Assembly (NCBI GenBank): GCA_001567105.1 | Contig: LMZR01000051.1 | Coordinates: 1 to 64,000, forward strand | Origin: Chloroflexi bacterium OLB14 | Lineage (GTDB): Bacteria > Chloroflexota > Anaerolineae > Anaerolineales > Villigracilaceae | DNA: 64,000 nt | Direction: 5' to 3' | Part shown: positions 44,254 through 53,204 of the stretch, piece after piece | Numbering within the stretch: the stretch's first letter is position 1 | How the letters are laid out: every line of letters begins with the position of its first letter | Notes under the pieces: model-generated | Database searches by the model: none | Told to the model about the DNA's origin: nothing | Seen by the model: only the letters and a program-made list of their open reading frames with translations | Program-made: the position numbers and the translations under genes

Positions 44254-44772
44254 TTAATCACGCAGGGCATTAGGAGGTGAAGTTTCGCCCATTTGGGTTA
44301 CTTTTTCTTTAAGTGCTACTTCAACATGGGGCGGCACCATGCTAGAGACATTTCCGTTTAATGTGGCAATTTCGCGTACTGTAGTTGATGATAAGAATGT
44401 ATGCTGTTCAGCAGTGATTAATGCCACGGTTTCAACTGCATCTTTTGCTAAACGTTGATTTGCCAATGCCATGCGAAATTCAAATTCAAAATCAGAGAAC
44501 ACGCGCAATCCACGCACAATAACTTGAGCGTTAATGTTTTTTGCAAAGTCAATTGTTAAACCACTATAACCTGTTACTTTGATTTTAGGATTATTTTTAA
44601 AAGATTCCTTAACTAAATCCATGCGTTCATCTGGTGAAAACATCAATGTTTTTAATGGCTTATCGTAAACTGCCATCACTACTTCATCAAAAAGTTTTGA
44701 GGCGCGTGTGGCTATATCTATGTGACCATAGTGGATGGGGTCGAATGTTCCGGGGAATAAGGCTCTAACCAT
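44254..44772 (-). CDS. coaD: phosphopantetheine adenylyltransferase
   Basis: CoaD makes dephospho-CoA from 4'-phosphopantetheine and ATP, the fourth step of CoA synthesis. The 172-residue protein has the family start RALFPGTFDPIHYGHIDIAT with the HxGH nucleotidyltransferase motif (HYGH, about 15-18). It also has NAQVIVRGLRVFSDFEFEFR and the ISSTxVR-type motif as FLSSTTVREIA. Length is normal, with a short C-terminal extension. The start at 44772 is supported by alignment to the family. It follows recG by 30 bases on the same strand. Confidence 0.96.
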   Translation of the reverse strand: MVRALFPGTFDPIHYGHIDIATRASKLFDEVVMAVYDKPLKTLMFSPDERMDLVKESFKNNPKIKVTGYSGLTIDFAKNINAQVIVRGLRVFSDFEFEFRMALANQRLAKDAVETVALITAEQHTFLSSTTVREIATLNGNVSSMVPPHVEVALKEKVTQMGETSPPNALRD

Positions 44773-44802
44773 GTTTAGTTTCCTAGTTTATTAGTTGGCT
44801 AC

Positions 44803-47352
44803 TTAACTAATATCACTCTTTGTTCCACTCCAAAATCGCTGAAACGATTCTGCAAGTAAGGCATGTTCTGGATTTTTTAATTCTGGGTCTTTATCAAATA
44901 AATTTTGTGCTTGGTTTCTGGCTTTTTCAATTAATTCTACATCTGTAATACTTGCCATTTTTAATGACGACGCAAAGCCTGCCTGCCGTGTACCTAAAAA
45001 CTCACCAGGACCACGTAATCTTAAATCTAAATCAGCTAGTTCAAAGCCATCGTTTGTAGTTGCCATTGCTTGCAGACGTTCATTTTCGGTGGCATTTTCA
45101 CTGGTGGGAATTAATAAACAAGTGGAAGCCACAGAGCCGCGCCCCACTCGTCCACGCAATTGATGAAGTTGCGCCAAGCCAAATCTATCGGCACCTTCAA
45201 TGAGCATCAAAGTTGAATTGGGAACATCTACGCCCACTTCAATCACAGTGGTCGAAACAAGAATGTCAAATTGTTTATCTCTAAACTTTAACATGATTTC
45301 GTCTTTCTCACTGGAGCGCATACGACCATGTAATAATGCAAGTTTTAGATCAGGAAAAACATGTTTAGATAACGCTTCAAAATCATCTACAGCCGCACGA
45401 GCACTTATATTTTCACTTTCATCAATCAGTGGGTACACAATAAACGCCTGATTCTCATTTTGAATTTGCGCACGAATTAAAGTATAAGCACGCTCTCGTT
45501 CTTGTGGGCGCAACACATACGTTGCAATGGGTTGCCTGCCAACAGGCATCACATTCATTACAGAAATATCCAAATCGCCAAACATTGTCAAAGCCAGCGA
45601 ACGCGGAATTGGCGTAGCAGTCATCACCAACAAATGTGGATTTGTACCTTTACTTCGTAATTCCTTGCGCTGCTCCACCCCAAAGCGATGTTGCTCATCA
45701 ATCACTACAAATTGTAAATCTTTGAAAATAACATCAGGCTCGATCACCGCATGTGTACCAATTACGATTTTAATTTCACCATTTGCCAAACCAGATTTAA
45801 TCGCCTCTTTCTCGCTTTCAGGCGTGTTGCCAACTAACAATCGAATCTCGGCTTGATTCAAAAATCCGCTTTCGCCAGTTAGCAAATTGACAAAATTTCT
45901 ATAATGTTGTTCTGCCAAAATAGAGGTTGGAGCCATAATTGCCGCCTGACATTCCTGCGAAACAACCATACTAGCACCCAACGCCGCTACTACTGTTTTC
46001 CCAGAGCCAACATCTCCTTGAATTAAGCGATTCATTGGCTTACCTGAATCTAAATCTTTACGAATATCATCTAAAGCACTTTGCTGAGCAGTTGTCAACG
46101 TAAAAGGAAGATTAGCTAAACGATCAGCAACCCACTCATCGGTCACAATGAAGCGTCTGCCATCTACAGATTTCCAATCCTTCTTTTGCTGTAACACTCC
46201 CATTTGCAAATAAAAAATTTCATCAAAAGCAAGTCGTTCACGCGCTAATTTCAATCTATCTTGCGAATCAGGAAAATGAATTTGCAACATCGCCTCATTC
46301 AACGAAATCAAACGGGCACTAAGTTTCAAATCATCAGGCAATGGATCAATCATCGCAGGCGCCCAATAAGTGACCACCTGCTTCATTTGATTACGCAACC
46401 ATTTTTGCGTAATACGTTCTGTCAGCGCATAAATTGGCACAATACGATTGGTCTGCAAATTCTCCATTTCCACATATTCCCAATCGGGGCTATTCATCAC
46501 CAAACGTCCAAGATACTGTTCAACTTTTCCAGAGACAGAAATCATGTCATCTTTTTTAAAGCGATTCAACAACCATGGTTGATTAAAAAATGAAATCCGC
46601 AACGACCCCGTACCATCATTAATAATTAATTCAATTATATTTAACTTCCCACCACGCACAGGACGATTAGCCACACTTTGAACCGACCCCAACACTGTCA
46701 CCACATCATTAAACATCAAAGCCTGAATTGGCTTCAATAAAGAATAATCTTCATAACGGCGCGGATAGTTATACAACATATCGCCCAACGTTTGCATACC
46801 CAACTTCGCCAACGACTCCGCATTTTTTGCCCCCACACCCTGCAAGACAGTTAACTTAGAATCAAACGCAGGTGGCGTTTGGCTATGCTTAGCACCTGCC
46901 ACCGCTTCAGAACGTGGCTGTGGATTTTGTTTCTGTTTATGTTGTTGATTTGGATTTTGCTTAACCGGGTTTTGAGCCCGCTGTTTTGACTCTTGCTTAA
47001 CAACAGCCTCACCCTGTGAAGGTGTCACGCTTCTTTCTTGATGTTGGAGCTGTTTCTGCTCCTGCGGCTTCTGTTTCGCTTCCGGATACGTTTCTCCGAT
47101 TCGTTTCCATACCCCTTTAAGCGATTCCGTTCTACCTTCGGGGCTTAGTTTTTCATACGAACGTAAGCGCGCCACAACCGCTTGAATTACTTCTTCAGCA
47201 ACTCCATCGGCACGGGCTTCTCCTTCCCAATAATCCAACATTTTGGCAAGACCACCAATAATGGCGGTGTTTTGATATTTATTCTCATGTTCTAGGCGAA
47301 AAAATTTACGAAGTTTCTCTAAGGATGGTTGCATAATATCTAATTTTATCAT
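44803..47352 (-). CDS. recG: ATP-dependent DNA helicase RecG
   Basis: RecG reverses stalled replication forks. The product is 849 residues, longer than most RecG (about 690), because of an N-terminal region (~180 residues). This ends with a Gln/Lys-rich stretch (QKPQEQKQLQHQERSVTPSQ, QNPNQQHKQKQNPQPRSEA). The core begins at LTVLQGVGAKNAESLAKLG, then the wedge domain. The helicase motifs are GDVGSGKTVVAALGAS (Walker A), VVIDEQHRFGVEQR (DEQH), MTATPIPRSLALTMFGDLD and QLRGRVGRG. The ATG at 47352 is the first; a second at 47334 (QPSLEKLRKFF) is also plausible. Confidence 0.95.
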   Translation of the reverse strand: MIKLDIMQPSLEKLRKFFRLEHENKYQNTAIIGGLAKMLDYWEGEARADGVAEEVIQAVVARLRSYEKLSPEGRTESLKGVWKRIGETYPEAKQKPQEQKQLQHQERSVTPSQGEAVVKQESKQRAQNPVKQNPNQQHKQKQNPQPRSEAVAGAKHSQTPPAFDSKLTVLQGVGAKNAESLAKLGMQTLGDMLYNYPRRYEDYSLLKPIQALMFNDVVTVLGSVQSVANRPVRGGKLNIIELIINDGTGSLRISFFNQPWLLNRFKKDDMISVSGKVEQYLGRLVMNSPDWEYVEMENLQTNRIVPIYALTERITQKWLRNQMKQVVTYWAPAMIDPLPDDLKLSARLISLNEAMLQIHFPDSQDRLKLARERLAFDEIFYLQMGVLQQKKDWKSVDGRRFIVTDEWVADRLANLPFTLTTAQQSALDDIRKDLDSGKPMNRLIQGDVGSGKTVVAALGASMVVSQECQAAIMAPTSILAEQHYRNFVNLLTGESGFLNQAEIRLLVGNTPESEKEAIKSGLANGEIKIVIGTHAVIEPDVIFKDLQFVVIDEQHRFGVEQRKELRSKGTNPHLLVMTATPIPRSLALTMFGDLDISVMNVMPVGRQPIATYVLRPQERERAYTLIRAQIQNENQAFIVYPLIDESENISARAAVDDFEALSKHVFPDLKLALLHGRMRSSEKDEIMLKFRDKQFDILVSTTVIEVGVDVPNSTLMLIEGADRFGLAQLHQLRGRVGRGSVASTCLLIPTSENATENERLQAMATTNDGFELADLDLRLRGPGEFLGTRQAGFASSLKMASITDVELIEKARNQAQNLFDKDPELKNPEHALLAESFQRFWSGTKSDIS

Positions 47353-47401
47353 GGGGATAAGATATGATTAAGTAAAAGCACAAACGTAGGAGGCATAACT
47401 C

Positions 47402-48346
47402 ATGCACTGGTTCAACAACAGCAAATTATTTGATTTAGCAAAACAAGGTCAACGCTTGCCACATATCGCCCTCGTTATTCCACTGGCATTTATATTCTCT
47501 ATACTCTCTCAATTTGGAATTGTGCCTGTTGTGATAATTATGGGAGTATTTTATGGTTTCACTGGGTCTGGCATTTCGACGCCAAATAATTTATCTGCAC
47601 TTACAGCAGGTTTTTGGATGGCGGCGCAATTGATATCAGGATTTATATTGACATATATTATTTTATGGGCATGGTTACGCTTTATTGAAAAACGCCCATT
47701 TTGGACTTTAGGTTATGAAATCAAAAATGCTGTCAAACAATACGCGCGCGGATTCATTTTCGGGATGTTGATGTTTGTCGGTGCAGTAACAATTTTGGGC
47801 GCGTTTAGAAGCGTATCATTTGAGTCGGGTGATCCAAATCAACAAGGCGTCGCAGCAATTGGCGGAGTCATCTTAGTCTTAATCGGTTGGATGATTCAAG
47901 GTGGCGCAGAAGAAGTTTTGATTCGTGGTTGGGTGTTACCTGTGATTGGTGCGCGCTATAAAGCCTGGCTCGGTTTATTGATTTCATCTTTAATATTTGC
48001 AATTTTACATGGTTTGAATCCAAACTTGAGTGGCATTGCATTAATCAACTTAGCGTTGTTTGGAATTTTTGCAGGTTTATATGCTATGCGTGAAGGTTCA
48101 ATGTGGGGCATCAGTGCTTTGCATAGTGTCTGGAATTGGGTGCAAGGAAATTTTTTTGGTTTTGAAGTGAGTGGTTTACAAGCCCAAGGTGGCACATTAA
48201 TTAACTTAATGGAAACTGGCGATGATTGGTTAACAGGTGGTGCATTTGGTCCAGAAGGTGGAGTTGCAGTAACGGTTGTTTTAATAATTGGAATTTTGAT
48301 TGTTTTGTTTTGGAAGGAGAAACATCAAGAAAATATTACTCAATAA
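47402..48346 (+). CDS. CPBP family intramembrane metalloprotease
   Basis: A 314-residue membrane protein with about eight helices. The CPBP (Abi, Rce1-like) motifs are present: EE-x3-R in GGAEEVLIRGWVLPV, F-x3-H in LIFAILHGLNPN, and H-x3-N in ISALHSVWNWVQGN. These bind zinc and cleave substrates inside the membrane. A strong Shine-Dalgarno AGGAGG (47388-47393) precedes the ATG. It diverges from recG with 49 bases between the starts. The natural substrate is unknown. Length is within the normal range. Confidence 0.93.
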   Translation: MHWFNNSKLFDLAKQGQRLPHIALVIPLAFIFSILSQFGIVPVVIIMGVFYGFTGSGISTPNNLSALTAGFWMAAQLISGFILTYIILWAWLRFIEKRPFWTLGYEIKNAVKQYARGFIFGMLMFVGAVTILGAFRSVSFESGDPNQQGVAAIGGVILVLIGWMIQGGAEEVLIRGWVLPVIGARYKAWLGLLISSLIFAILHGLNPNLSGIALINLALFGIFAGLYAMREGSMWGISALHSVWNWVQGNFFGFEVSGLQAQGGTLINLMETGDDWLTGGAFGPEGGVAVTVVLIIGILIVLFWKEKHQENITQ

Positions 48347-48405
48347 ATATTTTCAAAGCAGATTGCACAAATTTTACGGACATTTTAAATCTGTAAAGTT
48401 TGTTT

Positions 48406-49233
48406 TTATTTTCTCACCAGCGCAAACCCTAAACCATTTGGACCCAAATGTGTTCCAATCACTGCGGTGATATTTACAATCAAAACATCTTGGGGAATAG
48501 ATATTTTTTTAATCACTTCATCCAACAAATTTTTTGCGCGTGCTTCGGCATTGGTATGTAAAATCGCAAGCCGTTTCATTTCACCAACTTCAAGTAAATA
48601 ATTTAATAGGCGTTCATCGGCTTGTTTTGTAGTTCGCACTGCACCCAACGGCTTGACTCCCTCTCGCAATTCGATCATCGGTTTGATGGAAAATAATCCG
48701 CCAAAATTTGCAACCAGTGCTGGCACTCGCCCACTGCGTTTGAGATATTCCATCGTATCTAACGTTGCGATGACTTTTAATTTTTTCTTTGTGGATTCAA
48801 TCGCTTCCATCGCGGACTTTAGGCTTGATTCTGTTTCATCAACAGCAGACAACACTTGAAATCCCAGCCCCATTGAAAGTGAGCCACTATCAATGACTGT
48901 AACTTTGTCGCCAAATTCTTTCGCCGCCTGACTTGCTGAATTAACAATCGTAGTTAATTTTGAATCCGCATGAATGGACAAAATATGCTCACAGCCTTGT
49001 GATAGCAGAGCTTGGTATGGGATTAAAAAATCGCCAATCGAAGGCGCAGCAGTTGTCGCCTTGCCTTGAAGCGTAGGTAAACGCTTGTAAAAATCCTCAC
49101 GGCTGATTCCGATGCCATCCGCATATTCTTTTCCCTCCAAAATCAAAATAGATGGCACCACTTGAATTTTATATTTCTCAATCAAATGAGCGGGTAAATC
49201 CGCAGTTGAGTCTGTGACGATGCCGATTTTCAT
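48406..49233 (-). CDS. DegV family fatty-acid-binding protein (FakB-like)
   Basis: A 275-residue DegV domain protein: GIVTDSTADLPAHLIEKYKI at the start, LSIHADSKLTTIVNSASQAA in the middle and YLKRSGRVPALVANFGGLFSI near residue 165. DegV proteins hold one fatty acid; as FakB they deliver it to FakA for phosphorylation. A DAK/FakA-like gene lies about 2 kb away on the same strand (50860-52521), which suggests both parts of a fatty acid kinase. The link is inferred from family and proximity. A nested repeat element lies directly upstream. Confidence 0.92.
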   Translation of the reverse strand: MKIGIVTDSTADLPAHLIEKYKIQVVPSILILEGKEYADGIGISREDFYKRLPTLQGKATTAAPSIGDFLIPYQALLSQGCEHILSIHADSKLTTIVNSASQAAKEFGDKVTVIDSGSLSMGLGFQVLSAVDETESSLKSAMEAIESTKKKLKVIATLDTMEYLKRSGRVPALVANFGGLFSIKPMIELREGVKPLGAVRTTKQADERLLNYLLEVGEMKRLAILHTNAEARAKNLLDEVIKKISIPQDVLIVNITAVIGTHLGPNGLGFALVRK

Positions 49234-49259
49234 AGTCGGAGTTTAACATAATATTCATC

Positions 49260-49377
49260 GTCATTGCGAGCCGCGCTCTTGCTTTTGCGGCGAAGCAATC
49301 TCCTACACAATGTACGAGATTGCTTCGGGCTGGATCTCGATACGCTTCGCTACTCGACCATCAGCCCTCGCAATGAC
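49260..49377. repeat. family C palindrome with a family B copy inserted in it
   Basis: The outer arms GTCATTGCGAG (49260-49270) and CTCGCAATGAC (49367-49377) and the inner arms GAAGCAATCTC and GAGATTGCTTC make a large palindrome (family C, as at 11024). Between the right inner and right outer arm sits TGGATCTCGATACG to CTACTCGACCA (49331-49360), a compact family B element. One repeat has landed inside another. Confidence 0.85.
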
Positions 49378-49391
49378 ATAATACTTTCCCC

Positions 49392-49420
49392 TTGACATAC
49401 TGTGTGAAATACAGTATCAT
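49392..49420 (+). promoter_or_regulatory. padR promoter with palindromic operator
   Basis: TTGACA (49392-49397), 17 bases, TATCAT (49415-49420). Inside it is the perfect inverted repeat ATACTGT (49397-49403)-7 bases-ACAGTAT (49411-49417), which covers the spacer and overlaps both hexamers. PadR proteins bind such dyads, so this is the likely operator for autorepression of padR and the membrane gene that follows it. Confidence 0.85.
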
Positions 49421-49437
49421 GTGACAAAGGTTGAGAT

Positions 49438-49767
49438 ATGACAAACACCGAATCGTTAGAAAATGTTGTCCTCGAATTGAGGCGTGGCGTAATTGTGCTA
49501 GCCGCGCTCAGTCAATTAAGTACAGAGCAATATGGCTATTCCTTGCTCAAGCAACTCGCTGATCAGGGGTTGGAAGTTGACCAAGGAACACTGTATCCGC
49601 TTTTGCGCCGTTTAGAAACACAAGGCTTGTTAGAGTCTGTTTGGAAGTTAGAAGAAGCTCGCCCACGCCGTTATTACATCATCAGTGCGGAAGGGAAAAA
49701 AATCCTTCCTAAATTAAAAAAAGAATGGGCTGATATTGTTTCTGTAATGAAGAAAATGTTAGCGTAA
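49438..49767 (+). CDS. PadR family transcriptional regulator
   Basis: A 109-residue winged-helix repressor: ELRRGVIVLAALSQLSTEQY, YGYSLLKQLADQGLEVDQGT, LYPLLRRLETQGLLESVWKL and RRYYIISAEGKK are the PadR N-terminal domain motifs. The short C-terminal helix places it in the small (PadR-s2-like) class. It probably binds the perfect dyad in its own promoter and releases it upon ligand binding. The next gene starts 10 bases after its stop and encodes a HAAS-domain membrane protein, a very common partner. Confidence 0.94.
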   Translation: MTNTESLENVVLELRRGVIVLAALSQLSTEQYGYSLLKQLADQGLEVDQGTLYPLLRRLETQGLLESVWKLEEARPRRYYIISAEGKKILPKLKKEWADIVSVMKKMLA

Positions 49768-49777
49768 GGAGAATGAA

Positions 49778-50755
49778 ATGAAATTAATTGATCGTTATGT
49801 AAATGAAGTTGGCAAACGCCTTTTAGTATTTCAAGGGCGTGAAGATATTGAAAAAGAATTGCGTTCTACTTTAGAAGATATGCTGGAAGAACGCGCTCAA
49901 AAAACAAGCAAACCTGCCGATGAAGCCATGGAAATTGAATTGTTAAAAGAATATGGCTCACCTGAACAAGTTGCAATGACGTATAACCCTCATCCATACT
50001 TGATTGGTCCACGCATCTTTCCACTTTTTTTAGTGATTATGAGAATCGTACTGTTGAGTACTACGCTCGGTATGAGTATCGTGATGGTTATTCAATTAAT
50101 CACCCAGTCTCCACTAATGGGTAGTGAATTTACAGAAATACTGGGCAATGGTTTAGGAAATATATTTTCAACATTAATTTCTGCGGCAGGCTATGTTGTT
50201 TTGGCATTTGCAATCATTGAAAGGACAGTGCCAGATTTAGGAATTAGCAAGGAAGATTTTAATGAAAAATGGGATCCTGCCTCACTTGCAAAAGAGCCAA
50301 GCCCTGATTCGGTCAAACGCGGTGAATTGATTACTGAAATTGTGTTCACCTTCATTGGGCTTGCAATTATCAACGAAATATTCTATTTCCCAATCTTCTC
50401 TGATGAATTTCGGAAGTTCGTGCCATGGATTAATGTAATATTCGTAACCGAGATATTGTTGGATATTTACTTACTGCGCAAAGCCGTATGGGATACTGCA
50501 ACTCGCCTTGTAAAAATTGTGATGGAAGTAGGCATGATTGCCATTGCATTCATCATGCTCAAAACACCAAATCTACTTATTTTTACAGCAGATACGTTCA
50601 AACATATTCCTGAAAATTCCTCGCTAGGGGCAGAAGGTTTTATGGCGATTGCAAATTTATCAATCTCTATTGCATTAATCGTTGTGATTATCGTTTCAGC
50701 AGTTGATTTAGGTAAGGCAGTGATTGGGCTATGGAGAAGTAATAGAAAAAGTTAG
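49778..50755 (+). CDS. HAAS domain-containing membrane protein
   Basis: A 325-residue protein. The first ~65 residues are the HAAS signalling domain (IDRYVNEVGKRLLVFQGRED, EIELLKEYGSPEQVAMTYNP). About six membrane helices follow (for example VIMRIVLLSTTLGMSIVMVI, IAFIMLKTPNLLIFTADTF, LSISIALIVVIIVSAVDLG). HAAS proteins usually go with PadR regulators and are thought to sense or respond to the membrane; the mechanism is unknown. It is in the padR operon (10 bases apart) and has a Shine-Dalgarno AAGGAG. A family D repeat follows. Confidence 0.85.
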   Translation: MKLIDRYVNEVGKRLLVFQGREDIEKELRSTLEDMLEERAQKTSKPADEAMEIELLKEYGSPEQVAMTYNPHPYLIGPRIFPLFLVIMRIVLLSTTLGMSIVMVIQLITQSPLMGSEFTEILGNGLGNIFSTLISAAGYVVLAFAIIERTVPDLGISKEDFNEKWDPASLAKEPSPDSVKRGELITEIVFTFIGLAIINEIFYFPIFSDEFRKFVPWINVIFVTEILLDIYLLRKAVWDTATRLVKIVMEVGMIAIAFIMLKTPNLLIFTADTFKHIPENSSLGAEGFMAIANLSISIALIVVIIVSAVDLGKAVIGLWRSNRKS

Positions 50756-50764
50756 TAACAATCA

Positions 50765-50839
50765 TAGCCACAGAGAACACAGAGTTCACAGAGATTTTAA
50801 GAGGGTTTTCCTCAATGTTCTCTGTGACCTCTGTGGCTA
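50765..50839. repeat. CACAGAG-type palindromic repeat (family D), copy 3
   Basis: TAGCCACAGAGAACACAGAG at the left and CTGTGACCTCTGTGGCTA at the right are inverse copies. It lies between the convergent HAAS and DAK genes and could form a hairpin in both transcripts. Confidence 0.85.
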
Positions 50840-50859
50840 AAGATTTAGGAATTAGAAAT

Positions 50860-52521
50860 TTATTCTATCGAAATAATAAACTGATAATGTGGTTGACCAC
50901 CCTCTTGCACTTCTACTTCTAAATCAGCATATTTTTGTGTAATCAAATCAGCAATGCGATTGGCTTCGGCGTGAGTCATCTCTTCGCCATAAAATAAACT
51001 GACAATTTCTGCTTCACTGGCATTTGCTTTTTCAAGCAAATCAAATACACCTTGCTCAACCGATTCAGCCGCCAAAGCAAGTTTGCCATCGAGCAATGCA
51101 ATCACTTGGCCATCTTTCACGCTCACGCCGTCAATTTCAACAGTGCGGGTTGCAATAGTAATTTCACCAGTTTTCACATTGCTAAAAGCTTTGACCATTT
51201 TCTCTGCAACAGAATCAAGTTCCCCGTCAGGTTGAAGCGCGAGCATGGCGGCTAATCCTTGCGGAATAGTGCGAGTCGGAATCACATGCACGTTTTTCAC
51301 AGTCACTTCTTTGGCTTGATTGGCTGCCAAAATAATATTTTTGTTATTCGGCAAAATGATAATTTTATCGGTTGGTAAATTTTCAAACGATGCCAAAATA
51401 TCTTGCGTAGATGGATTCATACTTTGCCCACCCGCTACAACATTTGCAACGCCAAGGCTTGCAAAAATTTTACTAAGACCTTGCCCAGGCGATACAACTA
51501 CAACAGCAATATTGCCAGGCTCAACTGCATTAAATTTAATTTGCGCGGCTTTTTGAATATCATCCATTTGCGCTAGTAAATTTTCCATAGCAACTTTTGT
51601 AATTGTGCCAATGCCCATAATGTAATCAATCGGCACATAACGATTTTCAAGTGGCACATGAATGTGCATCCGATACATACCTTCACCCTCACCCACTTGA
51701 ATCGAAGTTCCCATTTCTTCAAGCTTGCCATAAAAAGATTGCAAATCTAATTCGCCATTCGGAATAAAATCTACAACCACTTCATAATCTTGTCCCTCTT
51801 CAACTTCTTCCAACGCACCTTCTAAATTCATAGCATTCATCGGTTGAATTTGAATCGTGGGCGCATCTAATGACTCGCCATACACATGTCGCAGCATACC
51901 TTCTAAAATAAAAAATAAACCTTTACCACCTGAATCAACGACACCTGCTTGTTTTAAGACTGGCAGTAATTCGGGCGTTTTTTTGACTGCTTCATCTGCG
52001 GCTTTGACAGCGACTTCTAAAACTTCAATCGCATCTTTAGCGGACCCGCGAACTGCTTCTGTTGCAACGGCAATTTCTTTAATGACGGTTAATATCGTAC
52101 CTTCAACTGGTTTTACTACACCTTTATAAGCAGTATCTCTTGCCTCACCAAACGCAGAGATCATCGTATCCACATCTAAAATACTTTTATCATGCAAACC
52201 ACGCGAAATGCCACGTAATATTTGGCTAGTTATCACACCTGAATTTCCACGCGCGCCCATCAACGCGCCTTTAGAAACTGCTGCCGCCATTTCACCAATA
52301 TTGCGTGTGCCTAAATCTTTAATCTCATTCCATGCCGCTTGTAAAGTTAACGTCATGTTTGTACCTGTATCCCCATCTGGCACAGGGAAAACATTTAAGG
52401 CATTGACGTTTTCTTTATTGGTTCGTAGCCAAGTTAAACCAGCATCTATTAATTTTTTAAGTGCTAAGCCGTCTATCTTTTTCTTGCGGAGTTTTTCAAC
52501 GCGCACGGGGTTTATCGCCAT
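50860..52521 (-). CDS. DAK2-domain fatty acid kinase subunit (FakA/YloV-like)
   Basis: A 553-residue protein of the YloV/FakA family. The kinase (DAK2) domain includes NVFPVPDGDTGTNMTLTLQA (about 42-61; metal Asp residues), KGALMGARGNSGVITSQILR and QAGVVDSGGKGLFFILEGML. A middle domain and a DegV-like C-terminal domain follow (VVVVSPGQGLSKIFASLGV, IILPNNKNIILAANQAKEV). FakA phosphorylates fatty acids bound to FakB. The DegV gene at 48406 is a good partner candidate. It follows the Asp23 gene on the same strand, as in many Firmicutes (yloU-yloV). Confidence 0.92.
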   Translation of the reverse strand: MAINPVRVEKLRKKKIDGLALKKLIDAGLTWLRTNKENVNALNVFPVPDGDTGTNMTLTLQAAWNEIKDLGTRNIGEMAAAVSKGALMGARGNSGVITSQILRGISRGLHDKSILDVDTMISAFGEARDTAYKGVVKPVEGTILTVIKEIAVATEAVRGSAKDAIEVLEVAVKAADEAVKKTPELLPVLKQAGVVDSGGKGLFFILEGMLRHVYGESLDAPTIQIQPMNAMNLEGALEEVEEGQDYEVVVDFIPNGELDLQSFYGKLEEMGTSIQVGEGEGMYRMHIHVPLENRYVPIDYIMGIGTITKVAMENLLAQMDDIQKAAQIKFNAVEPGNIAVVVVSPGQGLSKIFASLGVANVVAGGQSMNPSTQDILASFENLPTDKIIILPNNKNIILAANQAKEVTVKNVHVIPTRTIPQGLAAMLALQPDGELDSVAEKMVKAFSNVKTGEITIATRTVEIDGVSVKDGQVIALLDGKLALAAESVEQGVFDLLEKANASEAEIVSLFYGEEMTHAEANRIADLITQKYADLEVEVQEGGQPHYQFIISIE

Positions 52522-52632
52522 ACATTCCTCGTTTTTGATTGAGATAGGATTTTCAAATTCTGTTCACAATAAATCGTCCCGCAGATTTGAGTTGGCATCA
52601 AACTTTTACCAAAAAACCTGTGGGACGTTAAC

Positions 52633-52989
52633 TTAATCCGTATTGCTGATTCTTAATCCAGCCACATGCACATTGACGGAGTTCACTTTCAAGCCTAATG
52701 CTTTTTCAACCTGAAACCGCACCGTACTGGCTACACTTTCTGCCACAGAATTAATGCGTGTGCCGTATTCTACGATCACATGAATATCAATATGAATCTC
52801 ATCTGCTTTATAGCTAACAGAAATACCGCGTGATGGTTCACGCGTGATGCTTGCCACAATGCCATCGGCTAAATTTTTCGGCGCCAGCCCCACCACCCCA
52901 TACGACTGCAACACAGCCTGATAGGCAATTGTCGCCACAGCATTTGGAGAAATATGAATGCCCCCCATAGAAGTCGTTTCTTCGCCCAT
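52633..52989 (-). CDS. Asp23/Gls24 family envelope stress protein
   Basis: A 118-residue protein with the Asp23 domain: GGIHISPNAVATIAYQAVLQ, SYGVVGLAPKNLADGI and DIHVIVEYGTRINSVAESVA. Family members are associated with the cell envelope or with alkaline and general stress; the biochemical role is unclear. I chose the ATG at 52989, which has a GGAA Shine-Dalgarno upstream (52998-53003 region). An earlier frame start at 53010 adds seven unsupported residues. It is upstream of the DAK gene and divergent from rpmB, exactly as yloU and yloV are beside rpmB in Bacillus. Confidence 0.9.
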   Translation of the reverse strand: MGEETTSMGGIHISPNAVATIAYQAVLQSYGVVGLAPKNLADGIVASITREPSRGISVSYKADEIHIDIHVIVEYGTRINSVAESVASTVRFQVEKALGLKVNSVNVHVAGLRISNTD

Positions 52990-53086
52990 AAATAAATTCC
53001 TTTTCCGCATGGTTAATAACCGTTGTCTATCTTTTCCTATTACTCTATTTTAACCTAAAAAATTTCGCCACAGAGTGCAGTTTATG

Positions 53087-53196
53087 TGGTAAAATGCCGT
53101 GCTTTCAAAAAAATGGAAATGCAGACATCCGTCTGCTTTTCTTTTGTAAAAAATTGCGGACTGAAGTCCGCGCTCCGTAAAGTATAGTAAGGAAGG
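53087..53196 (+). promoter_or_regulatory. rpmB promoter and structured leader
   Basis: TGG-TAAAAT (53087-53095) is an extended -10 box. The ~100-base leader then contains GCAGAC-ATCC-GTCTGC followed by TTTTCTTTT (53121-53145), which has terminator form. A second hairpin GCGGACT-GA-AGTCCGC (53156-53171) follows, then a strong Shine-Dalgarno GGAAGG (53191-53196) before the ATG at 53205. A terminator-like stem in the leader of a ribosomal protein gene hints at feedback control, but the two hairpins also resemble common dispersed repeats. Confidence 0.55.
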
Positions 53197-53204
53197 ATTT
53201 CAAA

